Source: Marinobacterium_E sp035458585 (GTDB taxonomy: Bacteria; Pseudomonadota; Gammaproteobacteria; Pseudomonadales; Balneatricaceae). From it: DNA of 64,000 bases. The position numbers were made by a program, and so were the translations under genes. This document shows, piece by piece, positions 1-7,919 of the stretch. Numbering within the stretch: position 1 is the stretch's first letter; each line of letters begins with the position of its first letter. The stretch is taken from the NCBI GenBank assembly GCA_035458585.1, contig DATHZN010000101.1, positions 1 to 64,000 on the forward strand. Direction: 5' to 3'. The notes below the pieces were generated by a model. It made no database searches and was not told the DNA's origin. It was given only the letters and a program-made list of their open reading frames with translations.

Positions 1-636
1 TCGGCGGACTTTGCCCGCTTAGGAGAGGAGGTGAATGCGGTTCTGGATGCGGGTGCGGATATCGTTCATTTCGATGTCATGGATAACCACTATGTACCCA
101 ATCTGACGATAGGTCCGATGGTCTGCTCAGCGTTACGAAAGCACGGTATCGAGGCGCCAATCGATGTCCATCTGATGGTTAGGCCTGTTGACCGTATTAT
201 TGGCGATTTTATTGAGGCTGGCGCAAGTTATATTACTTTCCACCCAGAGGCGTCCGATCACATTGATCGCTCATTGCAGATGGTACGCGATGGTGGTTGT
301 AAGTCCGGACTGGTGTTTAACCCCGCGACGCCGCTCCACTATCTCGACCATGTGATGGATAAGGTTGATATGATTCTGCTGATGTCTGTGAATCCGGGTT
401 TCGGTGGACAGAAATTTATTCCCGGAACGCTCGATAAACTGCGTGAGGCGCGCAGGCGCATTGATGCCTCAGGTATGGATATTCGTCTCGAAATCGATGG
501 CGGTGTGAGTGTTGCTAATATCGCTGAAATAGCACGCGCCGGAGCTGACACCTTTGTAGCCGGATCAGGGATTTTTAACACCGACGACTACCGCGCGACC
601 ATTGATAAGATGCGCGCTGAGCTGGCGGGAGTCTGA
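1..636 (+). CDS. rpe: Ribulose-phosphate 3-epimerase, 5' end missing
   Basis: Interconverts ribulose 5-phosphate and xylulose 5-phosphate in the cytosolic pentose phosphate pathway. The reading frame is open from base 1 (S-A-D-F-A-R-L-G-E-E), which matches the family a few residues after its usual start, so the true start lies just upstream of the window. Family motifs are visible in order: HFDVMDNHYVPN, DVHLMV, NPGFGGQ and the phosphate-binding EIDGGV stretch. The internal ATG at 31 is not the start. gph follows after 3 bases, so the two are probably cotranscribed, as in many gammaproteobacteria. Confidence 0.96.
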   Translation, partial: SADFARLGEEVNAVLDAGADIVHFDVMDNHYVPNLTIGPMVCSALRKHGIEAPIDVHLMVRPVDRIIGDFIEAGASYITFHPEASDHIDRSLQMVRDGGCKSGLVFNPATPLHYLDHVMDKVDMILLMSVNPGFGGQKFIPGTLDKLREARRRIDASGMDIRLEIDGGVSVANIAEIARAGADTFVAGSGIFNTDDYRATIDKMRAELAGV

Positions 637-639
637 TCG

Positions 640-1341
640 ATGGCACAGCTGCCGCAGTTAATAATGCTCGATCTGGACGGCACCCTAGTCGACTCGGTAC
701 CCGATCTTGCGATAGCCGTTGATCAGATGCTCACAGAACTTGATCGCCCAAAAGCGGGAGAGGCCAGGGTGCGTGACTGGGTCGGTAACGGTGCATCAAT
801 GTTGGTTGCGCGAGCATTATCGGGCTCACTCGAACCCCAAGATTGTCATTTGGAAGGTGAACTTTACGAAGCAGCCTATATGGGGTTTCTAAAAGCGTAC
901 GCCGAATCCAATGGTCGCTATGCCCAGCTATATCCAGGGGTGGAGGCGGCGCTCGAGAAGTGGAGTCAACAGAAGATACCTCTGGCGGTGGTTACAAATA
1001 AACCGATGCTATTCACCAATGCCTTGTTAAAATCGCTACGTCTGTCGCACTATTTTCACTTTGTGATGGGTGGCGATAGTTTGCCACAGAAGAAGCCTGA
1101 CCCTGCACCCTTGCATCACATCATGACGCAGCTTGGCGCGCAGCCAGAGGCTTGTTGGATGGTTGGTGATTCCAAGAACGATGTTGAGGCGGGACGTGCT
1201 GCCGGCTGCAAAGTGGCGGCGGTGACCTACGGCTACAACCACGGCGAAAACATCGCAGACTCCGAACCGGATCTGCTGGTCGATCGGATTGATGCCCTCG
1301 ATTTGACGTTGGTGCAGTCTATGGAGCCAAAGCAGGATTAG
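640..1341 (+). CDS. gph: Phosphoglycolate phosphatase
   Basis: HAD-superfamily phosphatase of 233 residues that removes phosphate from 2-phosphoglycolate, a by-product of oxidative DNA repair. The N-terminus holds the nucleophile motif DLDGTLVDS (residues 11-19). The central VVTNKP motif and the C-terminal MVGDSKNDVEAGRAAG motif complete the HAD active site. The ATG lies 3 bases after the rpe stop, as in the common rpe-gph pair. The next gene in related genomes is often trpE. Here it is trpD, after a gap of about 97 bases. Confidence 0.95.
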   Translation: MAQLPQLIMLDLDGTLVDSVPDLAIAVDQMLTELDRPKAGEARVRDWVGNGASMLVARALSGSLEPQDCHLEGELYEAAYMGFLKAYAESNGRYAQLYPGVEAALEKWSQQKIPLAVVTNKPMLFTNALLKSLRLSHYFHFVMGGDSLPQKKPDPAPLHHIMTQLGAQPEACWMVGDSKNDVEAGRAAGCKVAAVTYGYNHGENIADSEPDLLVDRIDALDLTLVQSMEPKQD

Positions 1342-1438
1342 CGCGAGCTAACTTGCCAATAATCCACCTATCGGGCATCGTACGCAGGGCATAGAGAGCG
1401 GCGAGCCGCCACCAGATTGAGTACATGAAGGAACAATG

Positions 1439-2470
1439 ATGGATATCAAACAGGCACTGGCGCATGCCGTCGCTGGTGAGCATCTGAGCCGCGAGGAGAT
1501 GCATGCGGTGATGATGCAGATCATGACGGGTCAGGCGACCGATGCGCAGATCGGTGCTTTTCTGACGGCAATGCGAATCAAAGGCGAATCGGTCGACGAG
1601 ATCACGGCAGCCGCGCAGGTGATGCGTGAGCTGGCGATTCCTGTAAAGCTAAGCACCGAAAACGCCGTAGATATTGTGGGTACAGGCGGGGATGGATCGA
1701 ACCTGTTCAATGTATCCAGTGCGGCCTCTTTTGTTGTTGCGGCCGCCGGCGGAACAGTTGCGAAACATGGCAATCGCTCGGTCAGCTCCAAATCGGGTGC
1801 GGCGGACCTGTTGGAAGAGGCGGGTATACACCTGGGCTTGAACGCTGAGCAGGTCGGCCGCTGTATTGATGAGGTAGGCGTGGGCTTTATGTTTGCTCCC
1901 CAGCATCACAGTGCGATGAAGCACGCCATAGGTCCTCGTCGCGAGATGGGTATGCGCACGCTGTTTAATGTGCTTGGACCGCTGACGAACCCCGCAGGCG
2001 CCAAGCACTACCTCTTGGGCGTGTTTGATCAGGAGCTATGCTGGCCTATGGCTGAAGCGCTGCTTGAACTCGGTGCTAGGCATGCTCTGGTGGTACACGC
2101 TGAGGATGGGTTGGATGAGATCAGCTTGGCGGCGACAACACACGTGGCAGAGCTTCGAGATGGAATGATTGCCGAGTACAGCATCACGGCCCAGACTGCT
2201 GGTCTTGAGTCTCAGACCCTTGAAGGTCTGCAGGTAGGGGATTCCAGTGAATCCTTAGCGCTGATCAAGGCGGCGTTTAGCGGTCAGAATCCGAAAGCCG
2301 CTGATATGATTGCGCTCAATGCTGGTGCAGCGCTCTACGCAGCCGATATCTGCGATACGCTGGAAGGGGGTGTTGCCAAAGCGCTTGAGGTGATTGCCAG
2401 CGGTGCAGCTAAGGCGAAAATGGAGGAGCTTGCGAGCTTCTCTCAAAGTTTCGCGGCAGGAGCGAAGTGA
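1439..2470 (+). CDS. trpD: Anthranilate phosphoribosyltransferase
   Basis: Second step of tryptophan synthesis: joins anthranilate and PRPP to give phosphoribosyl-anthranilate. The PRPP-binding motif GTGGDGSNLFN lies at residues 81-91 and the KHGNRSVSSKSG motif follows, both diagnostic. Two ATGs are in tandem at 1436 and 1439. GAAGGA at 1427-1432 gives better spacing (6 bases) to the second, so 1439 is chosen. The gene overlaps trpC in a TGATG junction, which implies translational coupling. It is a stand-alone TrpD with no fused TrpG domain, and no trpE or trpG lies beside it. Confidence 0.96.
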   Translation: MDIKQALAHAVAGEHLSREEMHAVMMQIMTGQATDAQIGAFLTAMRIKGESVDEITAAAQVMRELAIPVKLSTENAVDIVGTGGDGSNLFNVSSAASFVVAAAGGTVAKHGNRSVSSKSGAADLLEEAGIHLGLNAEQVGRCIDEVGVGFMFAPQHHSAMKHAIGPRREMGMRTLFNVLGPLTNPAGAKHYLLGVFDQELCWPMAEALLELGARHALVVHAEDGLDEISLAATTHVAELRDGMIAEYSITAQTAGLESQTLEGLQVGDSSESLALIKAAFSGQNPKAADMIALNAGAALYAADICDTLEGGVAKALEVIASGAAKAKMEELASFSQSFAAGAK

Positions 2471-3279
2471 TGGCGAAGATCCCTACCGTTCTAGAACGCA
2501 TCGTAAAGCGTAAGTTTGAAGAGATTGGCGAGCGCAGCGCCAGGGTTAGCATCAACGATCTTAAATCGCAGATCGAAGCGAATAGAGGTTCTGCTACTGA
2601 TCCGCGTGGTTTTGTTCGTTCACTCGAGGCACATATCGCCGCAGGTCGAGCGGGTGTTATCGCGGAGATCAAGAAAGCGAGCCCAAGCAAGGGGGTGCTG
2701 CGGGACCCCTTCTATCCAGCGGAGATTGCGATCTCTTATGAGAAGGGCGGTGCCAGTTGTCTCTCTGTACTGACCGACGCCGACTTCTTTCAAGGGCATG
2801 AAGAGTACCTGCAACAGGCTCGCGCCGCGTGCTCGCTGCCGGTAATCCGCAAAGACTTTATTGTCGATCCCTACCAAGTCTATGAGGCTCGCGCGATTGG
2901 CGCTGACTGTGTTCTGCTCATCGCGGCTTGTCTGGAGGATCAGCAAATGGCAGATCTGAACAGCCTGGCACAAGAGCTCGGTATGGATGTTTTGATTGAG
3001 GTGCATGATGGCGAAGAGCTTGACCGGACCCTGCCGTTAGGTAACCGCCTGCTGGGCATCAATAACCGCAATCTGCACAATTTTGAAGTGACTTTGCAGA
3101 CGACTCTGGATCTGCTCGAACGTATTCCGAACAACTACCTAGTGGTGACTGAAAGCGGTATTCTGGCGCCAGAAGACGTGACGCTGATGCGCAACAATAG
3201 CGTCAATGCTTTTCTGGTGGGTGAGGCATTTATGCGTGCCGAAGATCCAGGTCAGCGCCTGGCAGAACTGTTTAACTAA
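2470..3279 (+). CDS. trpC: Indole-3-glycerol-phosphate synthase
   Basis: Closes the indole ring from carboxyphenylamino-deoxyribulose phosphate in tryptophan synthesis. The protein is a single-domain IGPS of 269 residues, not the TrpCF fusion of enterobacteria. The motif EIKKASPSKG (about residues 66-75) carries the catalytic lysine, followed by VIRKDFIVDPYQ and GINNRNL. The ATG at 2470 overlaps the trpD stop. AGGAG at 2458-2462 stands 7 bases upstream, so this ATG is preferred to the in-frame GTG at 2467. Confidence 0.96.
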   Translation: MAKIPTVLERIVKRKFEEIGERSARVSINDLKSQIEANRGSATDPRGFVRSLEAHIAAGRAGVIAEIKKASPSKGVLRDPFYPAEIAISYEKGGASCLSVLTDADFFQGHEEYLQQARAACSLPVIRKDFIVDPYQVYEARAIGADCVLLIAACLEDQQMADLNSLAQELGMDVLIEVHDGEELDRTLPLGNRLLGINNRNLHNFEVTLQTTLDLLERIPNNYLVVTESGILAPEDVTLMRNNSVNAFLVGEAFMRAEDPGQRLAELFN

Positions 3280-3302
3280 GTCGCAGAATTAAGGAAAATT
3301 AG

Positions 3303-3710
3303 ATGCACGTTGAAGTGAAATGGGACGGTGACGAGCGCTTTAAAGCGACCACTGATTCTAAATTTGAAGTGGTAATCGACCGTGATCTTCAGCAGGGTCC
3401 CCGTCCGATGGAGTACATCTTGGTCGGCCTTGGTGGCTGTACCAGTGTTGATGTTATGAGTATGCTTAAAAAGAGCCGTCAGGACGTGACTGATTGTGTG
3501 GCGGTCATTGAGGCAGAGCGTGCTGATGCTGTACCGGCAGTATTCACCAAGATCCACGTGACTTTCAAAGTGACGGGGCGCAACCTCAAACCCTCTGCCG
3601 TCGAACGCGCGGCTAAGTTATCTGCGGAACAGTACTGCTCAGTATCAAAGATGCTCGAAGGCGGTGGTGTAGAGATAACCCACAGCGTTGAGATCCACGA
3701 GGCGGACTAA
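3303..3710 (+). CDS. OsmC/Ohr family protein (YhfA-like)
   Basis: A 135-residue protein of the OsmC-like fold, whose better-known members (Ohr, OsmC) reduce organic hydroperoxides with two cysteines. Both expected cysteines are present, in GGCTSVDV (about residue 48) and EQYCSVSKM (about residue 112). The sequence is closest in character to the YhfA subgroup, whose substrate is not established. It follows trpC by 23 bases with AAGGA before the ATG. A trpC-OsmC neighbourhood is also known from pseudomonads, where crp lies between. No crp gene is here. Confidence 0.88.
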   Translation: MHVEVKWDGDERFKATTDSKFEVVIDRDLQQGPRPMEYILVGLGGCTSVDVMSMLKKSRQDVTDCVAVIEAERADAVPAVFTKIHVTFKVTGRNLKPSAVERAAKLSAEQYCSVSKMLEGGGVEITHSVEIHEAD

Positions 3711-3726
3711 TCTAACCGACCTGATT

Positions 3727-3783
3727 GAGGTGGCCACCTCGGCTTTGCGCATCACCCTCCTGCATTAACAATCCTTGGAGGGT
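3727..3783 (+). terminator. Palindrome and candidate terminator after the OsmC gene
   Basis: Just past the OsmC stop there is a perfect 14-base palindrome GAGGTGGCCACCTC at 3727-3740. A second hairpin follows, with arms ACCCTCC (3754-3760) and GGAGGGT (3777-3783), trailed by TTTAAA. The T-run is short, so rho-independent termination is only possible. It would separate the trp transcript from the rpsF promoter. Confidence 0.4.
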
Positions 3784-3823
3784 TTAAACTCCGGAAACGG
3801 TGGCGCTACACCTCGTTTGGCTG

Positions 3824-3851
3824 TTGCTTTTTTAAGCAATATCCCTATAAT
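3824..3851 (+). promoter_or_regulatory. Sigma-70 promoter of the rpsF operon
   Basis: A perfect -10 box TATAAT at 3846-3851 follows a -35-like TTGCTT at 3824-3829 with 16 bases between. Transcription would begin near 3858, giving an rpsF leader of about 97 bases. The -35 region is also one arm of a short inverted repeat TTGCTT-N4-AAGCAA (3824-3839). Confidence 0.7.
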
Positions 3852-3857
3852 TACGCC

Positions 3858-3954
3858 TCCTTTTTTATATCAACCTCCTTGCTTTCGGGGTTTCCAGGTC
3901 AAAAGGTTCTGGAAGTTAAACATCTCGGAGGCTGCAAAACCGTAAGGAGCTACA
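3858..3954 (+). promoter_or_regulatory. rpsF mRNA leader, candidate S6:S18 autoregulatory structure
   Basis: The leader contains CTCCTT at 3875-3880, exactly complementary to the rpsF Shine-Dalgarno AAGGAG at 3944-3949. Between them is a 6-bp hairpin, TTCCAG (3892-3897) with CTGGAA (3909-3914). A CCG triplet (3940-3942) lies next to the Shine-Dalgarno side of the long stem. Many bacteria control rpsF through a leader in which the S6:S18 complex recognises a CCG bulge like that of 16S helix 22. The fit here is by eye; no covariance model was run. Confidence 0.5.
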
Positions 3955-4365
3955 ATGCGTCACTACGAAGTACTGTTCCTGGTTCATCCGAACCAGAGCG
4001 AGCAGGTTCCAGCGATGATCGAGCGTTACACTAACCTTATCGAAGGTGATAACGGTAAGATCCACCGCTTGGAAGACTGGGGTCGTCGCCATCTGGCATA
4101 CCCAATTAATAACGTTCACAAAGCTCACTATGTGCTGATGAACATCGAAGCCACTCAGGCTGTGATGGACGAGCTGGAAAACCTGTTCCGCTACAACGAT
4201 GCCGTTCTGCGTAATATGGTTCTTCGCACTAACGAAGCAATCACTGAACCTTCTCCAATCAAAGCTGCTGAAGCACGTGAAGAGCGTAAGCCACGTCGTG
4301 AAGAGCGCAGCGAGAAGCCACAGGCTAAAGCTGAAGACTCAGCTGAAGCGGCTTCTGAAGAGTAA
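3955..4365 (+). CDS. rpsF: 30S ribosomal protein S6
   Basis: Small-subunit protein that binds 16S rRNA as a heterodimer with S18. It has 136 residues, close to the E. coli length. It begins MRHYEVLFLVHPNQ and contains the typical EDWGRRHLAYPI motif. The C-terminus is an acidic, low-complexity tail ending EAASEE, like the tail that RimK extends with glutamate in E. coli. A strong AAGGAG lies 5 bases before the ATG. It is the first gene of rpsF-rpsR-rplI, with no priB between it and rpsR. Confidence 0.98.
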   Translation: MRHYEVLFLVHPNQSEQVPAMIERYTNLIEGDNGKIHRLEDWGRRHLAYPINNVHKAHYVLMNIEATQAVMDELENLFRYNDAVLRNMVLRTNEAITEPSPIKAAEAREERKPRREERSEKPQAKAEDSAEAASEE

Positions 4366-4387
4366 TTAAGAGTAGGAGATAGATCAG

Positions 4388-4618
4388 ATGGCACGTTTTT
4401 TCCGTCGTCGTAAGTTCTGCCGTTTCACTGCAGAAGGCGTTAGTCAGATCGATTACAAAGACCTGGATGTACTGAAAGGCTACATCACTGAAACTGGCAA
4501 GATCGTTCCTAGCCGTATCACTGGTACTAAAGCTAAGTACCAGCGTCAGCTGGCAACTGCGATCAAGCGCGCACGTTATGTAGCGCTGCTGCCGTACACA
4601 GACGGTCACGATCTGTAA
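4388..4618 (+). CDS. rpsR: 30S ribosomal protein S18
   Basis: A 76-residue basic protein of the small subunit and the partner of S6 on the platform. It begins MARFFRRRKFCRFT and contains the family signature IDYKDLDVLKGYITETGKI followed by RAR-type basic residues near the end. Its length is typical. It starts 22 bases after rpsF with AGGAGAT upstream. rplI follows after 89 bases that contain a perfect palindrome. Confidence 0.98.
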   Translation: MARFFRRRKFCRFTAEGVSQIDYKDLDVLKGYITETGKIVPSRITGTKAKYQRQLATAIKRARYVALLPYTDGHDL

Positions 4619-4669
4619 TTAGGCTTTCGCTGCGGGCATGTCTCGTGGGTGAGTGAAATAAATTTTGTA

Positions 4670-4687
4670 CTGCAGGTATACCTGCAG
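4670..4687. repeat. Perfect 18-base palindrome between rpsR and rplI
   Basis: CTGCAGGTATACCTGCAG reads the same on both strands. In RNA it would form a 7-bp stem with a TATA loop, 20 bases before the rplI start. It lacks a T-run, so it is not a standard terminator. An mRNA processing or stability element, or a translation-modulating hairpin, is possible. Confidence 0.6.
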
Positions 4688-4707
4688 CCTAAATGAGGTT
4701 TTGAGAG

Positions 4708-5154
4708 ATGGAAGTTATCCTCCTCGAGAAGATCGGCAAATTGGGTGGTCTGGGTGACAAGGTTAGCGTTAAGGCTGGTTTCGGCCGTAACTACCTGATC
4801 CCACAAGGCAAAGCAGTTTCTGCAACTGAAGCAAACATGGCTCGCTTCGAAGAGCGTCGTGCTGAGCTGGAAAAAGAAGCGGCTGATAAGCTCTCTTCTG
4901 CTACTGCTCGCGCTGAAGCGCTTGAAGGTCTGAACATCACTATCGCTGCCAACGCTGGCGACGAAGGTAAACTGTTTGGTTCGATCGGTAGCAAAGACAT
5001 CGCTGATGCGATCACTGCTGCAGGCACTGAAGTTGAGAAGAGCGAAGTTCGCTTGCCAAATGGTGTCATCCGCACCATTGGTGAGTTCGAAGTCGCTGTA
5101 CAGCTGCACGCTGAAGTGACCGCAACTATTACTCTGACTGTTGTCGCTGAGTAA
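4708..5154 (+). CDS. rplI: 50S ribosomal protein L9
   Basis: Large-subunit protein with two globular domains joined by a long helix, bound near the L1 stalk. It has 148 residues, against 149 in E. coli. The N-terminal signature MEVILLEKIGKLGGLGDKV and the GFGRNYLIPQGKA motif are intact. The central helix is rich in E, A and R (about residues 45-75). A GAGGT-type ribosome site precedes the ATG. A clear terminator follows the gene and closes the ribosomal operon. Confidence 0.98.
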   Translation: MEVILLEKIGKLGGLGDKVSVKAGFGRNYLIPQGKAVSATEANMARFEERRAELEKEAADKLSSATARAEALEGLNITIAANAGDEGKLFGSIGSKDIADAITAAGTEVEKSEVRLPNGVIRTIGEFEVAVQLHAEVTATITLTVVAE

Positions 5155-5173
5155 TTTGCTGTTGCTCTAAGAG

Positions 5174-5199
5174 AACCGCGCTTCGGCGCGGTTTTTTTA
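5174..5199 (+). terminator. Rho-independent terminator after rplI
   Basis: The stem arms AACCGCGC (5174-5181) and GCGCGGTT (5186-5193) enclose a TTCG tetraloop and run into a T-rich tail. This is a textbook intrinsic terminator 20 bases after the rplI stop. Confidence 0.92.
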
Positions 5200-5278
5200 T
5201 TTTTGTAGATCTATACAATGGCGCCTGTGGTTTACCACCGTTGACGGTCAGAGGTCTTAATGCGGATCTCGTTCAGTT

Positions 5279-5284
5279 TATAAT
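5279..5284 (+). promoter_or_regulatory. Possible -10 box for pabB
   Basis: TATAAT stands 18 bases before the pabB ATG, after the rplI terminator. No convincing -35 lies at normal spacing; TTGACG at 5241-5246 is too far away. If used, the transcript would have a leader of about 12 bases. No Shine-Dalgarno is visible before this ATG. Confidence 0.3.
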
Positions 5285-5302
5285 CCGAGATGTAGTCACT
5301 CT

Positions 5303-7156
5303 ATGTTGTCAGATTTAGGCGCTGCGGCGCCGTTTGCGCTGTTGGAAAATACCCGTGATACCCGTCGTGGTTCATACCTTTTTCGTCACCCTGTTGCGGA
5401 AGTCCTCTGTTATCGAACTGCAGAGGTAAGCGCCAAACTCGCGGAGATGGATCAATTACGTGCCCAGGGATACTACCTCTGTGGTTACCTAGCTTACGAA
5501 GCTGCCTACGGGCTGACTGACAAACAAAATTTCAGACTGACTCACAGCGACAGACCGCTGATGCATTTTTACGCCTTTGCTGAGCGTGAGCACCTTAACC
5601 ATGCAGAGTCCGGAGCGCTGTTGCAGAAACTAACCGCCGGATCTGCACCTGCTGCCATTCGTGATGTGCAGATGAATATGGACGAAGCTCAATACTGCGA
5701 GGCCATCAGAAAGGTACGCGAGCATATTCGAGAGGGTGATACCTACCAGGTTAACTACACCCTCAAATACCGCTTCAACTATCAGGGGTCGCCACTTAAC
5801 TTATACAGTGCCTTGCGCAGCAAACAGTCGGTTGAGTTTGCCGCTTACTTAAATTTTCCTGAGTATTCGGTGATCTCGCTCTCGCCTGAGTTATTTATAG
5901 AAAAGCGCGGCGAGCAACTGGTATCGAGACCGATGAAAGGTACAACTGCGCGGGGGGCGGACGAGGCGCAGGATCAGCAGATTGTCGCTGGGATGCAGGC
6001 TGACCCCAAGACGTTGTCAGAGAATGTGATGATTGTTGATCTGATGCGCAACGATTTGAGTCGGGTGGCGAAACCCGGCTCAGTGTCTGTAGAGAAGCTA
6101 TTTGAAGTACAGACGTTCGAGACTCTGCATCAGATGGTCTCTACAGTTAAAGGGCTAGTGCCCGGTGAAATTGATCTGCAGACAGTGTTCACGGGACTTT
6201 TCCCCTGTGGCTCGATTACGGGTGCACCAAAGTTGCGGACAATGGAGCTGATTGAGCAGCTTGAGCAAGAACCTCGCGGTGTCTACACCGGTGCGATTGG
6301 TTATATCACTCCAGACAACGACTTCTGCTTCAATGTTCCTATTCGAACCTGCATAGCCCAGTCTGATGGCCGCGCTGAAATGGGGGTGGGCGGCGGTATA
6401 CTGCATGAGTCTGATCCTATAGCTGAGTATGAAGAGTGCCGTATCAAAGCACGCTTTCTTACACAGCTGAACCACTCCATGCAACTCATTGAATCCATGC
6501 GATACGAGGCTGGCAGTCGCTCAATTCCGCTTCTGAAGCAGCATTTGACGCGACTGAAAAGCTCAGCTAATTCGCTGGGTTTTCACTGCGATGTAGCCCA
6601 GCTGGAGAGAGTGCTGGCTGATTTTATAACCCCGCTTGAGTCAACTAGTAAGGTTAGGTTGTTGCTTAGTGCCAATGGCAGTTATGAACTCAGCGCAGAG
6701 AAACTAGGCGATGAGACCTCGCAGGAACCACGCTACTTGGACATTGCTAAGGACGTTGTAAACAGCAGCGAGTGGCTCTATCAACACAAAACGACTCAGC
6801 GGGAACTATACAATCGCGCCTACATGGAACATGCCGCGGGAGGCGCCTATGATGTGTTATTTGTTAATAATCTAGGTCAGATTACCGAAGCGAGTCGGCA
6901 CAATATTTTTATAGAGTTGGACACAGAGTTGCTGACCCCAGCACTGTCGGGTGCCGTGCTCCCGGGAGTCTTTCGCCAGGCTGTGATCGCCCGTGCAATG
7001 AAACCGGTTGTACAACGCTCTTTCGGTTTAAACGAACTACTAAAGGCAAAGCGTATCCTGTTAACGAATGCTGTGCGGGGAGAGGTTGAGGTTGTTTTGA
7101 GTGAGCAGGCGCGGGAGCTGGCGATTGCTATGTTAGAAGAAGCGGAGGCTAGTTGA
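5303..7156 (+). CDS. pabB: Aminodeoxychorismate synthase component I fused to aminodeoxychorismate lyase (PabB-PabC)
   Basis: Makes p-aminobenzoate for folate. The N-terminal part (about residues 1-390) is a chorismate-binding domain with CGSITGAPK and the PMKGT motif. Its lysine (K212) marks PabB; anthranilate synthase (TrpE) has alanine there. The C-terminal part (about 400-617) is a class IV PLP domain with the likely catalytic lysine in QHKTTQRE (K496) and the ITEASRHNIF motif. This suggests the protein both forms ADC and cleaves it to PABA. The gene overlaps pabA in a TGATG junction. Placement between rplI and dnaB is unusual. Confidence 0.93.
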   Translation: MLSDLGAAAPFALLENTRDTRRGSYLFRHPVAEVLCYRTAEVSAKLAEMDQLRAQGYYLCGYLAYEAAYGLTDKQNFRLTHSDRPLMHFYAFAEREHLNHAESGALLQKLTAGSAPAAIRDVQMNMDEAQYCEAIRKVREHIREGDTYQVNYTLKYRFNYQGSPLNLYSALRSKQSVEFAAYLNFPEYSVISLSPELFIEKRGEQLVSRPMKGTTARGADEAQDQQIVAGMQADPKTLSENVMIVDLMRNDLSRVAKPGSVSVEKLFEVQTFETLHQMVSTVKGLVPGEIDLQTVFTGLFPCGSITGAPKLRTMELIEQLEQEPRGVYTGAIGYITPDNDFCFNVPIRTCIAQSDGRAEMGVGGGILHESDPIAEYEECRIKARFLTQLNHSMQLIESMRYEAGSRSIPLLKQHLTRLKSSANSLGFHCDVAQLERVLADFITPLESTSKVRLLLSANGSYELSAEKLGDETSQEPRYLDIAKDVVNSSEWLYQHKTTQRELYNRAYMEHAAGGAYDVLFVNNLGQITEASRHNIFIELDTELLTPALSGAVLPGVFRQAVIARAMKPVVQRSFGLNELLKAKRILLTNAVRGEVEVVLSEQARELAIAMLEEAEAS

Positions 7157-7749
7157 TGCTCTGGCTGATCGATAACTACGACTCCTTTACCTTCAATGTG
7201 CTGACCTATTTACGCCAGCTTGGCAGTGAGCCAAAAGTGGTAAAGAATGACCGTGTCGATGTTGATGCCATTGTGCAACAGGGTTGCACCGCTGCATTAA
7301 TCTCTCCGGGGCCTGGTAAGCCCGCCGATGCGGGAATCTCTCCTGAATTAGTAAAGCGGTTGAGCGGGCAGATACCTATTTTAGGTATCTGCCTTGGTCA
7401 TGAAGTGATTGCGGAGGTCTTTGGTGCACGGGTGGTACATGCGCGCGATGTCATGCATGGTAAGGTCTCGACTGTCTACCACGATGGTAAAGGGGTGTTC
7501 CAGGGTGTTCCTAATCCTGTTCGTGTCTGCCGCTACCACTCGCTTATAGTTGATTCTGATTCACTGCCAAATACCCTGCAAATCAGTGCCTGGACTCAAA
7601 CTGAGGAGGGGGTTGTTGATGAGGTAATGGGTGTGCGCCATGTGGAGCATTTGACAGAGGGTATACAGTTTCACCCCGAAGCGATCCTGACCGATTATGG
7701 GCACCTGATGCTGGCCAACTTTTTGCGACTGAATCCCTCTAAACATTGA
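7156..7749 (+). CDS. pabA: Glutamine amidotransferase component II (PabA/TrpG type)
   Basis: Class I glutaminase that feeds ammonia to aminodeoxychorismate synthase, and in many bacteria also to anthranilate synthase. The catalytic cysteine lies in LGICLGHE (C79) and the His-Glu pair in FHPEAILTDYGH. The oxyanion and hinge motifs ISPGPGKP and MHGKVS are present. The ATG at 7156 shares a base with the pabB stop, so the TTG at 7153 is not needed. No trpG lies beside trpD, so this subunit could serve both folate and tryptophan synthesis. That is an inference. Confidence 0.93.
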   Translation: MLWLIDNYDSFTFNVLTYLRQLGSEPKVVKNDRVDVDAIVQQGCTAALISPGPGKPADAGISPELVKRLSGQIPILGICLGHEVIAEVFGARVVHARDVMHGKVSTVYHDGKGVFQGVPNPVRVCRYHSLIVDSDSLPNTLQISAWTQTEEGVVDEVMGVRHVEHLTEGIQFHPEAILTDYGHLMLANFLRLNPSKH

Positions 7750-7871
7750 GAGTTAAGCTGGCCAGGCAGGTCTTTTTTGTCGCATTGCCAACTTCAGCTG
7801 AGCTCTACTGGCTTAGGTTTAGGCTCAGACTCGTTCCCCGTTCAAACGGCGCTCCTAGAGTTCAGTTCCTA

Positions 7872-7880
7872 TGGTATAGT
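7872..7880 (+). promoter_or_regulatory. Extended -10 promoter of dnaB
   Basis: TGGTATAGT fits an extended -10 element (TGnTATAAT with one change) about 40 bases before the dnaB start. The 170-base gap after pabA otherwise holds no gene and no clear terminator. The promoter suggests that dnaB is transcribed separately from the folate genes. Confidence 0.5.
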
Positions 7881-7919
7881 TAGCCGCTATTTTAAGCCTT
7901 TGTTTCGAGACAGTTACAC

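Noticed and set aside
1319..1504. 61-codon minus-strand frame across the gph-trpD gap
   Set aside because: Checked as a possible trpE/trpG remnant or small protein. It runs into both flanking genes, has no ribosome site and no similarity I recognise.
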